From positions 133,883,546 to 133,947,545 of the forward strand of contig CM057338.1 in assembly GCA_030015575.1 (NCBI GenBank): a stretch of 64,000 nucleotides of DNA, read 5' to 3'. The notes below the pieces were generated by a model, which saw only the letters and a list, made by a program, of their open reading frames with translations, was not told where the DNA came from and searched no databases. Of this stretch, positions 1-12,400 are shown in pieces; position 1 is the stretch's first letter, and the number at the start of each line of letters is the position of its first letter. The position numbers were made by a program, and so were the translations under genes. This DNA comes from Agapanthus africanus (taxonomy: Eukaryota > Streptophyta > Magnoliopsida > Asparagales > Amaryllidaceae).

Positions 1-546
1 CATGGAGGATTACTCGAATTGATTTCAAAGACTTTAGAATAGGAAACCCGATAGAACAGTTTAGTTACCCACTGCACACTACCCTGCACTGCTTGTTTCA
101 TACTATTGCTTTATTCATGTTTATTTCTGCATTGCTTATTACCATGTTCATATTATATTATTGGTTGACATGACGCGCTGACGTCTGGGTTTTGCATGGC
201 CCAGATTCTTTACCATTGTCGCTGACCGAGCAGGAGTACTTCAGCCAGCAGGCTGATTTGTGAGTTCCGTAGTGATTAGTTTTATTTCCTGCATTTCTTT
301 TTCCAGATGTGAGCCCGCATTATGGGACATACTTTTCTATTATTGTATTGGATCATTTGCTTCTGCACTTATTTATCATTGACTCTTATTATTCTGGATT
401 TGGACATGTGTTAGATAGTTTTTATCTTGTTCTTGATATCTCTACAGCCGTAATGTGACTGTGGATGGATACTTCCTACCCACAGGTAGCATGGTTGGCT
501 ATGTCACGTGCCCAATCCTTCGTACTCTGGGAAGCGGGGCGTGACA
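1..546 (+). mobile_element. 3' part of a Tekay-type LTR
   Basis: This stretch aligns by eye with the last 530 bases of the complete LTRs that end at 16701 and 23519. Shared landmarks are the TGACGT block near 180, the conserved tail from about 450 and the terminal TGACA. The body begins before the window, so it may be a solo LTR or the 3' LTR of a longer element. It stops exactly at 546, where an open plus-strand reading frame resumes, so the copy appears to have landed in that sequence. The target duplication would be ACCCG (547-551), but the left copy is outside the window. Confidence 0.85.
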
Positions 547-2299
547 ACCCGAGGCGACGGCAAGCGGTGTAACCATAGTTGCCGGGCCCGAGATAGTGGC
601 TGACGAGACAGTTAGAACTGCTATGCCCGAGAAGGCTACCGATGCCGAGCCCGAGGTGGCGGTGAGTGAGACGGCTGCTATGGCCAGTCCTGAGGCAGCA
701 GTGGATGAAACGGCTGCTACGGGCAACCCTACGGCAGCGGTGGACGAGACGGCTGCGACCGCCGAGCCCGAAGGGGTAGTGGGTGAGACAGCTGCTATGG
801 TCGCTGAGCAAGAGATGGCCGCTCTTTCTCAAGAGTCGGGCGCCGCTCCAATCATCGCTCTCCCTGCTTACGGTTCCTTTTCGTCTTCCGGCGTCACGAG
901 CGTGACGATGGCTCCTGTAGAGTCGGGCGATGAGGCAACGGGAGGTGAGACCGTCCCAATGGAGGAGGAAGACGCCACCGTTGCATCAATGCCCTCGTCA
1001 CAGCTTCGGCTGGTGGGTCGTCAGGTATTGTTGGGTTACTGTCCCCCCTTTTTTATTCTGCAATCCTTCTTGACAGGATTTATCTTGTTTCTAACGCAGG
1101 TGCAGCTAGTGCTGATGCCACTTTACCCGAGGGAGCGCCGTCAGTTACCGCCCTAACGGTGACCACTTCTTTTGCTTCTTTCACACCGTCGCAAATGCTG
1201 GAAGGTATGGATTTGTGACCCACCAGTCTTATCTTGGATGCATAATTTATGTACTGACGTTGTGCTATTGCGTCTTTGCAGGAGTCCTTTTTGACCACCT
1301 GTACCAGGTGCTGCATCCCCACTTCTCCTTCCCGTCGAAGCTTGCTTCATCCAGTGGCGCTAGTGAATATAACTTTCAATTAATGCTCTTTCTTTTACCG
1401 ATAATGAAATTATTTCTGATTTTTCTTTGCCCTGATTGTAGTGCTACAGATTGAAGAAGGAGATGTGAGCTCAGTTGCGCCCCCGGTCCTCCCGGCTTTA
1501 CCGCCTGCTACAGCTGGTATAGTAAATTCCATTGTTCATGAATCTCTTATATTTCTAGATCCGTCATCTGATTGTGATTTTTTTTGCAGCTATCGTTTCG
1601 ACTCCGGTCTCTTTCGAGTCTCGCATTATGATGCCGGCAGGCCCCTTCTCCAGACGTCCATCCTCAAAGGGTGCTACGATGAGTCTGAGTATGCTAAGCG
1701 GATGCGTCGAGGAGCTTAATGCAGAAGCTCCTACATCTGCCGCCGATTTCGCTGCCGAGGTCAATCCGATGCTGGCCACGCTTGTAAATTTCCATAATGA
1801 AGGCGTCGTCTAGTCTTGGGTTAATCACTGCAGGGAGATCGAGGCCTGTCTGCATCAGCTTGAACTTATGCGTCCTGCCCCCGAGACCCAGGCTTTGAAC
1901 TCCCAGCGGGCCGCATGGGTTGAGCAAAGTGTTCCGTTCCTTCGCCATTTCAAACGAGAGGCAACCCTTAAGCGAAAGGAACGTGAGATGACTGCTGCTG
2001 AATCTGCCCAACTGCGCACCGAGGTTGCGGCTAATACTGCCCAGCTGAACACCATTTTTGAAAACCTTCAACGATGTATCTCAGACGGGTTGGTGTTGAG
2101 GAAGAAGCTTGATCTTAACAAGCAGGTCGCGCAGAGTCAGGAAGCTGCCCAGCAGGAAGTTGATCAGAAACTCCCGTCCTGTTTGCAGCAACAGGCCCAA
2201 GTCGAAGCAGAGCTGGCTGTGGCGGCTGATCATGAGAAGGCATTGAAAGAAGTGCGAGAACAGCTCGCGAATTTATTGAAAACGCTTCCTTCTCAATGA
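547..2299 (+). mobile_element. Antisense ORF region of the Tat-lineage element (intron-containing, plus strand)
   Basis: A plus-strand coding-like region lies downstream of, and antisense to, the minus-strand Tat pol. Tat elements are known to carry an antisense ORF between pol and the 3' LTR. The first block (547-1024) is rich in Ala, Glu and Thr, with a degenerate repeat around ETAA. It ends at a clean GT donor, with an AG acceptor at 1098-1099; further GT-AG spaced blocks follow (1100-1204, then from 1282). The last block (about 1868-2299) encodes a charged, Gln- and Glu-rich stretch that looks like a coiled coil. I recognise no catalytic domain. Such ORFs often resemble the plant mobile domain family, but that is inference here. 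A decayed host gene is the alternative. Confidence 0.5.
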
Positions 2300-2324
2300 A
2301 AATTTTGTATCATTTGTAATTGTG

Positions 2325-2330
2325 AATAAA
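2325..2330 (+). terminator. AATAAA polyadenylation signal of the antisense ORF region
   Basis: An AATAAA hexamer lies 26 bases after the stop at 2299 and is followed by T-rich sequence. Position and strand fit the 3' end of the plus-strand transcript from 547-2299. Confidence 0.5.
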
Positions 2331-2880
2331 GTGTATTTGTTTCTTTTATTCTTTAACACGATGTATTTTGTACTCAATCGAATTCATGAATAAAAGATAC
2401 ACGTTCTTCATAATGTCTTGTGTCATTTCTCTGCTTTCTTCTTTCTTGCTGTGTTGTTTGCCGTACAATTTTAGCAAGTGCAATCCGCAGATAATATATA
2501 ACTGTCAATATTATGCTTTTTGTAGAGTGGCGATGGCTTAGAAAACAGGGTTAGGATCTGTCACCTAAGACTTTTCAAATTTATGAGCAGTGAGGGTCTA
2601 ATAAAGAATTTTCTCCCTACCGGCCGGGAGGGTCCCGTAGGTGTAATTTTCTCCTTAAGAATCGTGAGGATTCCTAAGTGTGTTTTCTCTTGAGAGTCGT
2701 AAGGATCTCACAAGAGAATTTACTCCCTTACAAGTCGTGAGGACCCGTAAGTGATGGGTGAAGTTGCCCTTATCCGCATTTACGGAGTCAAGGGTTGCTC
2801 TGGATGCTTCCCACGGGTTCACTGTCGTGTTTGGCGAGGACCAGGCCTCGCTCTGGACGTTTTCCAGGATACCGTAGTTT
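2331..2880. other. Noncoding; start of the Tat 3' noncoding region
   Basis: No gene is visible. From about 2640 short units recur around the word gtcgtgagga followed by a variant of gtaagtg. The same words recur at 4960-5140 and 5330-5490, which links this stretch to the repeat-rich 3' region of the minus-strand Tat element. Confidence 0.5.
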
Positions 2881-3235
2881 AAAGACATCGCGGTCGAGGT
2901 TAAGGACATCATAGTCCGTGGATTTAAAGACTCCACAGTCCGTTGTTAGTTTTAAGACATCACGGTCGAGGTTAAGAACATCATAGTCCATGAGTTTAAG
3001 GACCTCATAGTCCAATGTTAGTTTTAAGACATCACGGTCGAGGTTAAAGACATCATAGTCCGTGGATTTAAGGACTCCACAGTCCAATGTTAGTTTTAAG
3101 ACATCACGGTCGAGGTTAAGGACATCATAGTCCGTGGATTTAAGGACTCCACAGTCCAATGTTAGTTTTAAGACACCACGGTCGAGGTTAAGGACATCAT
3201 AGTCCGTGAGTTTAAGGACTTCACAGTCTGCGAAA
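2881..3235. repeat. 72-bp tandem array, about 5 copies
   Basis: The word tttaagac recurs at 2951, 3023, 3095 and 3167, an exact 72-base period. Each unit combines a cggtcgaggttaagg part with a catagtccgtgg part and a cacagtcc part. A partial copy follows at 3360-3425. The same family reappears at 25730-26085, and the unique 100 bases after the array (3236-3335) also match 26085-26190. The minus-strand ORF across the array exists only because 72 is a multiple of three. Confidence 0.9.
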
Positions 3236-3429
3236 TGTGTGGTTATTGGGACCCGTCACCTCTTTGAAGACGTTGAGGAATTACAACGACAAATATCAAA
3301 GGAGTGAAGAGATGTACCCTTGAACCAAGGTAAAATCAGTTTAAAATCATTATGGTTGATTGTTAGTTTTAAGACATCACGGTCGAGATTAAGGACATCA
3401 TAGTCCGTGAGTTTAAGGACCTCACATTC

Positions 3430-4270
3430 CGATGTTTGCTCTGGATACTTCCCACGAGTTCACTGCCATGTTTGGCGGGGACCAGGCTTCGCTCTGGATA
3501 CTTCACACGGGTTCACTGCCGTGCTCTGCGAGGACCAGGATCCGCTCTGGACGTTTTCCACGGGGTCAGAAGTGACGTTATCCGTGTTCCACGTGACCAG
3601 GAATTTGCACTAGATGCTTCTCACGGGTTCACTGCCGTGTTCGGCGAAGACTAGGCTCCGCTCTGGATGCTTCACACGGGTTCACTGCCGTGCTCTGCGA
3701 GGACCAGGATCCGCTCTGGACGTTTTCCACGGGGTCAGAAGTGACGTTATCCGTGTTCCACGTGACCAGGAATTTGCACTAGATGTTTCCCACGGGTTCA
3801 CTGCCGTGTTCAGCGAGGACTAGGCTTCGCTCTGGATGCTTCACATGGGTTCACTGCCGTGCTCTGCGAGGACCAGGATCCGCTCTGGACGTTTTCCACG
3901 GGGTCAAAAGTGACGTTATCCATGTTCCACGTGACCAGGAATTTGCACTAGATGCTTCCCACGGGTTCACTGCCGTGTTCGGCGAGGACTATGCTTCAAC
4001 ACGGGTTCACTGCCGTGCTCTGCGAGGACCAAGATCCGCTCTGGACGTTTTCCATGGGGTCAGAAGTGATGTTATCCGTGTTCTACGTGACTAGGAATTT
4101 GCACTAGATGCTTCCTACGGGTTCACTGCCATGTTCGGCGAGGACTAGGCTCCGCTTTGGATACTTTACACGGTTCACTGCCGTGCTCTGCGAGGACCAG
4201 GATCCGCTCTGGACGTTTTCCACGGGGTCAGAAGTGACGTTATCCATGTTCCATGTGACCAGGAATTTTG
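3430..4270. repeat. 170-bp tandem array, about 5 copies
   Basis: The word gttcactgccgtgctctgcg recurs at about 3509, 3679, 3849, 4004 and 4171, a 170-base period with one unit near 155. Each unit contains an ACGTGACC word and a GTGACGTTATCC word. The unit length is not a multiple of three, so the plus-strand ORFs here are artefacts. Tat elements are known for hypervariable tandem repeats between pol and the 3' LTR, and this matches that description. Confidence 0.9.
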
Positions 4271-4609
4271 CTGATTATATTCGTATTTCACGGAGTTGGG
4301 ATTTGACTCTCGGTCATATGTACACTGCCGAGTCACAGAACTGGGAGTTGCTGCTGTTCCGCTTTGCTTGATGTTGTGTCTGCTGAGACGAATGTTGAGA
4401 TGGTTTCCAGGCTATCTGTGACTCATCGAGATTTGGCTTCATCTTCTGATGAAACCTGAGAGAGGAGGAGTGTGATTCCCTCGTCATTTGCGCCCCTGAA
4501 TTGTATACAGGGATTGATGTAATATCACCTGTAGGACATAAATTTCATTCATTTTTTTTTATTTCTTTCCGCGCTGCTCTATCATTTCAGCTTTTATATC
4601 GCGAAGGTC

Positions 4610-4800
4610 GCGATTGCCCAATCATTTCGGCTATTTTTCACGGTGCCCAATCATTTCGGCTATTTTTTTTAATTTTTACTCACTGCTTTTTATTGCGAGT
4701 TGCCCAATCATTTCGGCTATTTCGCATGCATACATTTTTACTTGTTGATTTTGTCTGCAAGTTGCCCTATCATTTCGGCTATTTCGCATGCATGTATGGC
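4610..4800. repeat. Short repeat of an AATCATTTCGGCTATTT word, 4 copies
   Basis: The word, preceded by gccc, occurs at about 4616, 4647, 4701 and 4763, separated by T-rich filler of differing length. It is part of the Tat 3' repeat region. Confidence 0.8.
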
Positions 4801-4939
4801 CTGCTGGCTTTCTGCTGTAAGCTTGGGATTAGACACCGATTTCGGCATCAGCACCGCTACACCTGGGATATTACCAAGAGCGAATCATCATTTACCTCTG
4901 TCGATGTCGAACAAAGGTAGCTTAGTAAACAGGGTTAGT

Positions 4940-5490
4940 ATTCTGTCGACTAAGGCTTTTCAACTTTATGAGTCGTAAGGGTCTCACAAAGGTATTTCTC
5001 CCTACAAGTCGTGAGGATCTCGTAGGTGTGTTTTCTCCTTAGGAATCGTGAGGACTCATAAGTGTATGGCTTCTCGTAAGTCGTAAGGATCTTATAAGAG
5101 AGTCTTCCTCTTATAAGTCGAGAGGACTCACAAGGGTTGTTCACCGTGCGAACATATCCCTAGTCACGGGTGGGACTTGGTTAGGGAGATGTTTATTCGC
5201 ACCCATGGATTTGTATACATGGGTCAGTATTGAGCCACTTGTAGGGCAGTATCGAAGGTTGTGGGGATTGCTTAAGAACAGGTTCAGGTTTCTATAACTT
5301 AAGACTTTCAAATCGTATGAGCCGTGGGGGTCCCATAAAAGAGTTCTCCTTACGAGTCGTGAGGATCTCGCAAGTGTAATTTCTCCTTAGGAATCGTGAG
5401 GATTCCTAAGTGTATTGCTCCCTTGTGAGTCGTAAGGATCTCACGCGGGTGATTTCTCCTCACAAGGTCGAGAGGACCCTGTAAGTGTCT
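4940..5490. repeat. Interspersed short repeats around a gtcgtgaggatct word
   Basis: Units of roughly 40-50 bases built from gtcgtgaggatctcg and tcctta variants recur at 4970-5140 and 5330-5490, and earlier at 2640-2750. The spacing is irregular and no coding content is supported. Confidence 0.7.
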
Positions 5491-5493
5491 TTT

Positions 5494-5750
5494 AACGAGG
5501 TTGCGCCCTTTCGGGTTTTCACAAGACTCGCCGGTAGCCCTGCTGTTTTTACTCACGGAGCCCTTTCGGGTTTTCATCCGTGCCTATTTTGCTTATGGAC
5601 ATACCGTTTTTTTTATTCTCTTTTTTTTATTCTAACGAGGTTGCGCCCTTTCGGGTTTTCATAAGACTCACCGGTAGCCCAGCTGTATTTACTCACGAAG
5701 CCCTTTCGGGTTTTCATCCGTGCCCATTTTGCTTATGGACATACCTTTTA
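5494..5750. repeat. 140-bp direct duplication
   Basis: The block starting aacgaggttgcgccctttcg at 5494 is repeated from 5634, a 140-base period, with T-rich length variation between copies. It ends just before the last noncoding bases (5750-5995) downstream of the Tat integrase. Confidence 0.9.
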
Positions 5751-5995
5751 TTTATTTTTTTTTGTATCGGCTTTGGGTGCCGCAATCCACCGTAGTTTAT
5801 TGACATCTCGGTCAATGGCTGGTTTTAGGACACAGTGGTCCGTTATTAGTTTAAGGACGTTTCGGTTCGCTGTTCGTTTAAGGACGTTTCGATCCGTTGC
5901 AAAGTAAGCCGGTTACTACATGTAGAGTTTGGGCTTTGGGAGATAGCGAGCGGACATAGTCGTCGTCATCTATCATTGACCTAGGTCGTAACTCG

Positions 5996-7100
5996 TTAGG
6001 CGTAGTACTTCTTCAGGAAGCGGCTGTTTATCGGTCTGAAAGGTCTTTCGCCATGCATATCCATGAGTAGATAGGCTCCATCCTGGTAGACCTTGTCTAT
6101 GATGTACAGGCCTTCATAGTTCGGCTCGAATTTTCCTCGCTTGGCGCGATTGGGGATCATAGGTCTTTTGACCACTAGCACGAGTTCGCCTTGGCGGAAT
6201 GTCCTCGGCCTGGTCAATCTTTCATATGAGCGCGTCATCTTTGCTTTATAAGCCTCTAGATTTTGTTGCGCTATGAGCCGGGTTTCATCAAGGGCATCAA
6301 GCTCCTCAAGCCGAAGGTGAGCGTTTTCTTCGTCTGTCAGCTCGTAATAGACTGCCACTCGTAGAGAAGGTAATTCTATCTCGAGGGGGAGTACTGCTTC
6401 TGTACCGAATACCAATGCGTACGGCGTTGTGTTCGTGGCTGTCTTGAACGTAGTTCGATACGCCCAGAGAGCTTCTTGCAGCCTCTCGTGCCAGTCCTTC
6501 TTATTTCGGGACACCGTCTTCTTCACGATCTTTGTTAAGGTTTTGTTGAAAGCCTCAGCTAGACCGTTAGCTCGGGGATTATAAACTGAGGAGTATCTTC
6601 AGTCTATGTTGTGCTGTTGTGCGAAGCGGTTAATCTTGTGGCTTCTGTAGACTGGCCCGTTATCAGAGATGATCCGTCGCGGAGTTCCAAACCGATAAAT
6701 GACGTGTATCTTGAAGAAATGGAGGATATTCTCCGTCTTCACTTCCCTCAGCGGTACTGCTTCTGCCCATTTGGAGAAGTAATCAGTTGTCGCCAAAATG
6801 AATCGATGTCCTCTGGACGATGCCGGTTCGATGGGGCCTATTATGTCAGTTCCCCACATTTCGAACGGCCAGCTAGCCACTGTTGGATGTAGCGGATTCG
6901 GATGCTGATGGATGAATTCCCCGTGAATCTGGCACGAGTGGCATTGCTTCGTATACTCGAGGTAGTCATGGATCATCGTGGGCCAATAATAACCTATCCG
7001 TTTAATCTTCAACTTCATCTTCGGGCCTGCTTGGTGAGAACCGCATAGCCCGTCATGAACTTCTTGGACGACTCTTTTCGCCTCTTCAGGTCCCAGGCAT
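5996..7100 (-). mobile_element. Tat-lineage element: integrase region
   Basis: Minus-strand translation gives a Ty3-type integrase. It has a zinc-binding N-terminal part (residues around CHSCQIHG), a core with D in WGTDIIGP and D in SDNGP, and a C-terminal segment ending near FLKKYY. Order and wording fit the Tat lineage, which includes Ogre and related plant elements. The element as a whole is old and broken in several places. Confidence 0.9.
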
Positions 7101-7105
7101 CTTGA

Positions 7106-8290
7106 CTACAGAGAATCAAATGACCTCTTGTACAGAGTATTATTGACGAAGGCAAAAGATAGGGCTCGCTTCATGAGCTGATGTTTTGAGGACGCATCTT
7201 CAGGCGTTCGACGGGATTTGAAGTAGTCTATAAAGACTTCCCTCCAATCTTCAACCTTTTCTTGGTCTTTTATTTGCAGGGCCGTCTGCTCAATCGCTTC
7301 CTTTTCCTCGGATGATTCCGGAGATATTTCCGACGGTGCGAGAACTCGACTGCTTTGCACAACGATCCTCACGTCATCGAGGTTATCGTCGGCCAGTTCT
7401 TTAGCGAGCTTAGCTAGTGCATCCGCTTTGCTATTTTCTGCACACGGTATGCTTTCGAGGGTGTAGGAAGGTATTTGAGTTAGCAGTTGTCGCGCCCTCT
7501 CGCTGCACTTCACCAGTTCGGGTTTGCACGTTTGATAGTCGCCGTTTACTTGACTAACGACCAGCTGGGAGTCTCCGTATATGAGAAGGTTTTCAATCCC
7601 CATGTCGATGGCGATCTCGAGACCTGCTATCAAAGCTTCGTATTCGGCTTCATTGTTCGTCCTCGGCTCTGTCAAGGAGAAAGCGAAGCGCATTATCCCT
7701 CCTTGTGGGGTCACGAAGATAAGGCATACCCCCGATTTGATTATTGGGGTGTTCTGTTTGCGCTTCTTCATGGAAGACGCTCCATCAAAATAAAGTTCCC
7801 ACCGGATACCACCACCGTCGATCGCATCAAACGCATGTTCGTCTGGCAGTTCGCAATTCAAAGGGGAATCGGCTGGTATCGGATGTTTAGCGAGGAAGTC
7901 GGCGATGGCCTGGCCTTTCACTGCCTTAAGAGGCTGGTAAGTTATTGAGAACTCCATCAAGAGTAAAGCCCATTTAGCGAGCCGCCCTGTCAATATGGCC
8001 TTTGACATCAAATATTTGAGAGGGTCTACCTTTGATATGAGACGGACTTTATGCGCCAATGCATAGTGCCGGAGATTCGTTATAGCGAATATCAATGCCA
8101 GGCAGTGTTTTTCGATGGGAGAATAATTGCTTTCTGCCCCTAGGAGAACTCAACTCAAGTAATAGAGAGCTCTTTCTTTCCCTTGGTCGTTCTCTTGTGC
8201 CCATAATGCGTCTAAGGAACCTTCAAGGGCTGTTGTGTAGAGAATAAGGGGCTTTTCCTTGACCGGGGCGGCCAGCACTAGCGGGTTCTG
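7106..8290 (-). mobile_element. Tat-lineage element: two RNase H domains
   Basis: A first, degenerate retroviral-type RNase H (about 7950-8290) is followed by a second one (about 7370-7840). The second carries the acidic motif set YFDGASS, NNEAEYEAL, YGDSQLV and KADALAKLA. A second archaeal-type RNase H downstream of the first is the hallmark of the Tat lineage, so this region is the main basis for the family call. Confidence 0.85.
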
Positions 8291-9477
8291 CAGATACTGC
8301 TTGATTTCGTCCAGTGCGCCTTGGCATTTGTGATCCCAGATGAACGGGGTTCCCTTCTTCATCAGGTGACTATAAGGATAGCACTTGCCAGAGAGATTGG
8401 CTATAAATCGCCGGATATACGCGAGCTTCCCTTGGAGAGACCGCAATTGTTTGAGAGTTCTTGGTGGGGCATCTCCATGATCTCCTTGATCTTTGACGGA
8501 TCTATCTCGATACCTCGGTGTCGGACGATGAATCCTAAGAATTTGCCTGAGGACACCCCAAATGCGCATTTGAGGGGGTTCATCTTCAAGTTGTATTGCC
8601 GAAGGCGTTGAAATACGATCTTCAGATGCTCGAGATGTTCCTCGTATGATTTGCTTTTCACCACGAGGTCGTCGATATAGCATTCGACGATTTCATGTAT
8701 AAGGTCATCGAAGATCTTTGTCATGGCTCTCTGATAGGTAGCATCGGCGTTCTTTAGACCGAAAGGCATTACCTTATAGCAGAATATACCCAAAGGGGTC
8801 CGGAAAGCGGTATGTTTCTAGTCTTCGGGATGCATCTTTATCTGATTGTATCCTGACGATCCGTCCATGAAGGAGAAGACTTCGTGAGTGGACATATTGT
8901 CTATCATCAGCTCGGTAACTGGCACTGGGAAGTCGTCTTTCGGGAAAGCTTTGTTGAGATCCCGAAAGTCTACGCATATGCGCACCGTCCCATTCTTCTT
9001 CATCACCGGGACGATGTTGGCGATCCAGTCAGGATACTGAACTTCTTGGATGAATCCGGAGTCGATTAGCTTCTTGACCTCGGCGTTGATGCTCATCTCA
9101 AGCTCGAACCGCATCCTTCTTGGTGCTTGTTTGATTGGCTTGACGTCCGGGGATATCGTCAATTTGTGGACCGCAATCTCTGGATCTAATCCTGGCATTT
9201 CGGAATAATTCCATACAAAGCAATCTCTATGCTGCATAAGCACGTCTTTTAGCGAAGCCACCTTTTCTTTAGATAGCAGCTCACTGACGAATATAGGTCG
9301 CGGGTCATTTGCCGTCCCCAAATCAATTTTCTTGAGCTTATCTGCAGTGGTATGTATCCCATCTTCCAGCTCTTTTGGCGCCGGTGGAAATTCTGAAATC
9401 ACCTCGTCATCATCGTTTTCGAAGCACCAGGGAAGGTCATCCATATTCTCGGGCTCTCCTTCTGATAGCGTTATCAT
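8291..9477 (-). mobile_element. Tat-lineage element: reverse transcriptase region
   Basis: Conserved RT blocks are visible: an FRDLNKA block, an FMDGSSGYNQI block, an MPFGLKNADATYQ block, and the catalytic YIDD near 8668-8679, followed by the FLGF thumb motif. Order and spacing are normal for a Ty3 RT read on the minus strand. Confidence 0.9.
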
Positions 9478-9489
9478 ATGACACGTACG

Positions 9490-12400
9490 AGCTCGCTTCC
9501 AAGACCGATGTTGATCTAGTTCTACTCTCGCTGCTTTGGGTTCATGCTTCTGTGGCGGTGTTACCTTCCAACTGCTGGATAGGGCGAACTTGCTGAGTTG
9601 ATATTGGTCTTCGACCCAGTTCTTAAAGGTGAAGCAGTCTTCGAGAGGATGTCCTATCGCTTGGTGATAAGAATAATAGTCTGGGTGAGAGACCTCGTTG
9701 GCTTACTTGGGGTGTTTAGACTCCGGAAGTGTAATGATTTGATGTCTTATGGCAAGATCAAGTATGTTCTTTGTCTTGTCTTGAGGAAAAGAGTATGCTC
9801 GACTCATCTTCTTCATAAGGGACAAATCCGGACCGCTCGATTCATGATCGCGTGACTTCTTGGTCCCGGTTTGTCGCCGTCGAACGCCTTTTCCACTTTT
9901 TGACTTGTTTCGGCCTCTGTGTCGAGCCTTTTGTACAACAGGCTGACATGGAGGGGCATTTTCATCTTTCGCAGCCTGTTGAAGAAGGCGTTGTGTCCTG
10001 GCTTTCTCGTAGATGGCCATTTCGCGATTATGGTCGTCTCGAACTTTTTGACCAGCTTCCCTTATAAGCTTGTCCATTTGTTCTTCGAAAGACGGACTGG
10101 GCATTTTTATGTCGGGAGCCTTTTCCGATTCAGGGTTGGCATTATCCCATTGAGCATCTTCTTCTTCATCAAAGTCATGCACGACATAGCAGTCGTGGAG
10201 TAGCTCCCGTTTCTTGGACCGAACATATCCAAGCCCGATCGCTTCCATTCTCCCGTTGCGCAACTTGTGCTGAGTTCCGGGAACGTTCCAGATCCTGTCA
10301 TAGAACTTAGCATTCCGAGCGGTCTGTTTGAAGGGTATCTCTTGGCGCTTCAACAGCCTTTTCAAGCCTTCTGTATAATATCTAGGCAGACGGATGGGCT
10401 GGAGCCTGTCAAGTGTAGAATCTGCGCCGTGCCAGATTTCTTTCTCCACTTTGGTCTCCCCGGAGCGGTAGAATAGGATCGCCTTCTCGCCTTCTCGCCT
10501 GGGAGGAACATAGAACGTCTGCAGCTCTTTCACACTGTAGGTATCAAGCGCGTCTAGTTCTTTATGATGTTTGGGCGGAACCATGGCAATTTGCAAACTT
10601 TGCTCTTCATCAGTGAATGTTTGTATTGAAGGCCGAGCGGAGAATATAGCATGGACCTCATCTTCCGAGTCGCTGCTAAAGATCAATATAGGAGTGGACG
10701 GTCCCGGCTTGTTGTGCTGAGGTGGACCTGAATAAACTATCGCTTCCTCTTCTTCAGTATCACTCCCGAAGACTGGAATGGTGGTGATAGCTTTGTTCTC
10801 CGGTTTGTGGCATCTCTCCGTGTCCTCAAAATCTGGTAAGAAGTATTTTGCGTTCTCGTACTTGCTGACTTCGTTCACGGAGAATGGATTCAGCTCTCCT
10901 GTTACGGTATACTCAAGACCATCCTTAAAGTATTTCATACACTGATGTTGTGTAGAAGGGATGATGTTGTACTCGTGTAATCAAGGTCGGCCGAGCAACG
11001 CGTTATAGCATGTCTTGGCGTCAATGACATGAAATTTAATATCCGTGATAAGTAACCCGAATCATAATGTCAATATCACAGACCCGAGAGTCCGTGATGA
11101 CTGGGAGTCAAAACCGGAGATGGTGATTTTATCACAAGTGAGATGCTGGACACTCATGCAGATTTCCTTCAACACTCGCACATTGAGGAGATTAACGGAA
11201 GACCCATTGTCAACCAGGATTTTTCCAATCTTTATATCGTGGTAGTATCCCGAGACATAGAGGGGACGGTTGTGCTCGCACGTCCCAAAGAGGAGGTCTT
11301 CGTCGCCGAAGGTGATATCGGCTGTGTGTACTTCCTCCAGCTCGTCTTTCATCTTTTCTTCGGCGAGAAAAGCTTGGAATTGCTCCGGTTCTTGGAGCGT
11401 CTTGATCAATGAATCTCTCGCTTCTTTGGATAGCAGAAGGGCGTCGAGAATACTGAGCTGCGAGGGTAACTTTCTCAAGTGCGCCAGAACATTATAATCC
11501 ACCTTACTTTTCTTTGGCGGGTCATTGGCGGTCAGTTCTTTCATGACTTGGTCATACAGGGTAATATCTTCGGAGATCTTTTCTTTTCCCTTATCTTTTC
11601 TACTCATGGATCCGAGATTCTTTTCTTGAAGCGTGCGATTGCGCAGCTGAATGTTTTCACAGGCCTTCGGTTCTTCCTCCTTCCCCAATGCGGATTCTTT
11701 AAAGAGGGGGCCAAAAGCCATTTCTTCGTCAGAGTCACTTCCGAAAGTGTGAATTTGCGATTCCCCGGTGTTGACCATGCGACAGTTACCGGTATCTCTT
11801 TTATGCTCCTCGGTCGCACTTCTTTTCTCCCGCTGAGTTTTGCGTTTCACCCGCTTAAAATGTTGCCGGTGAGCAAAATAACCCTGCCACCGTCTTTTAA
11901 AAGCATTGCACTCCTCGGTGGGGTGCGAAATCTTTTGATGATATAAGCAGTAGGTAGGATGCATCTTTGCTTCATCGGGAGAGTTTCCTTCGGAGGGTAG
12001 TAGCTTCATTCCCATTGATATGGCTTTAGCAAACCTTTTCCTCATCTTGAATTTGTTTTTATCCGCAACGGATATCTTTTGATTTGGCGGGTGTGTCTTG
12101 ACTCTTTCGTCCAGTCGTCGTCGTTTAGCCCTTTCAAATATGGTCGTCTCGCGCTCCCGATCAGCTTTACTTTTCAGGAGAGCTTCATTGAGGAATGTGT
12201 CAATCATTCATCTGACGGCCCCAGAAGTTCTGGTTCAGGTTCTGCCCCCAGCTTCTCAGTGCAAGGAGTTTCTTCATCGTCTATCAACGAGTGAGAGATC
12301 ACATGACAACTTGCCACGTACTCCTCAGATCCATGCGACGAGTCTTCTCCATCATCTTCGTCCCTAAGGATGTGGTTGAGGAATTCTTGGAGCGTGATGG

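Noticed and set aside
2881-3235. CRISPR-like array (regular 72-base repeats)
   Set aside because: Repeats are contiguous with no unique spacers, and the context is a plant retroelement.
3407-4371. Several overlapping plus-strand ORFs with similar proteins
   Set aside because: They are the same 170-base tandem unit read in shifting frames; the period is not a multiple of three and the proteins match nothing I know.
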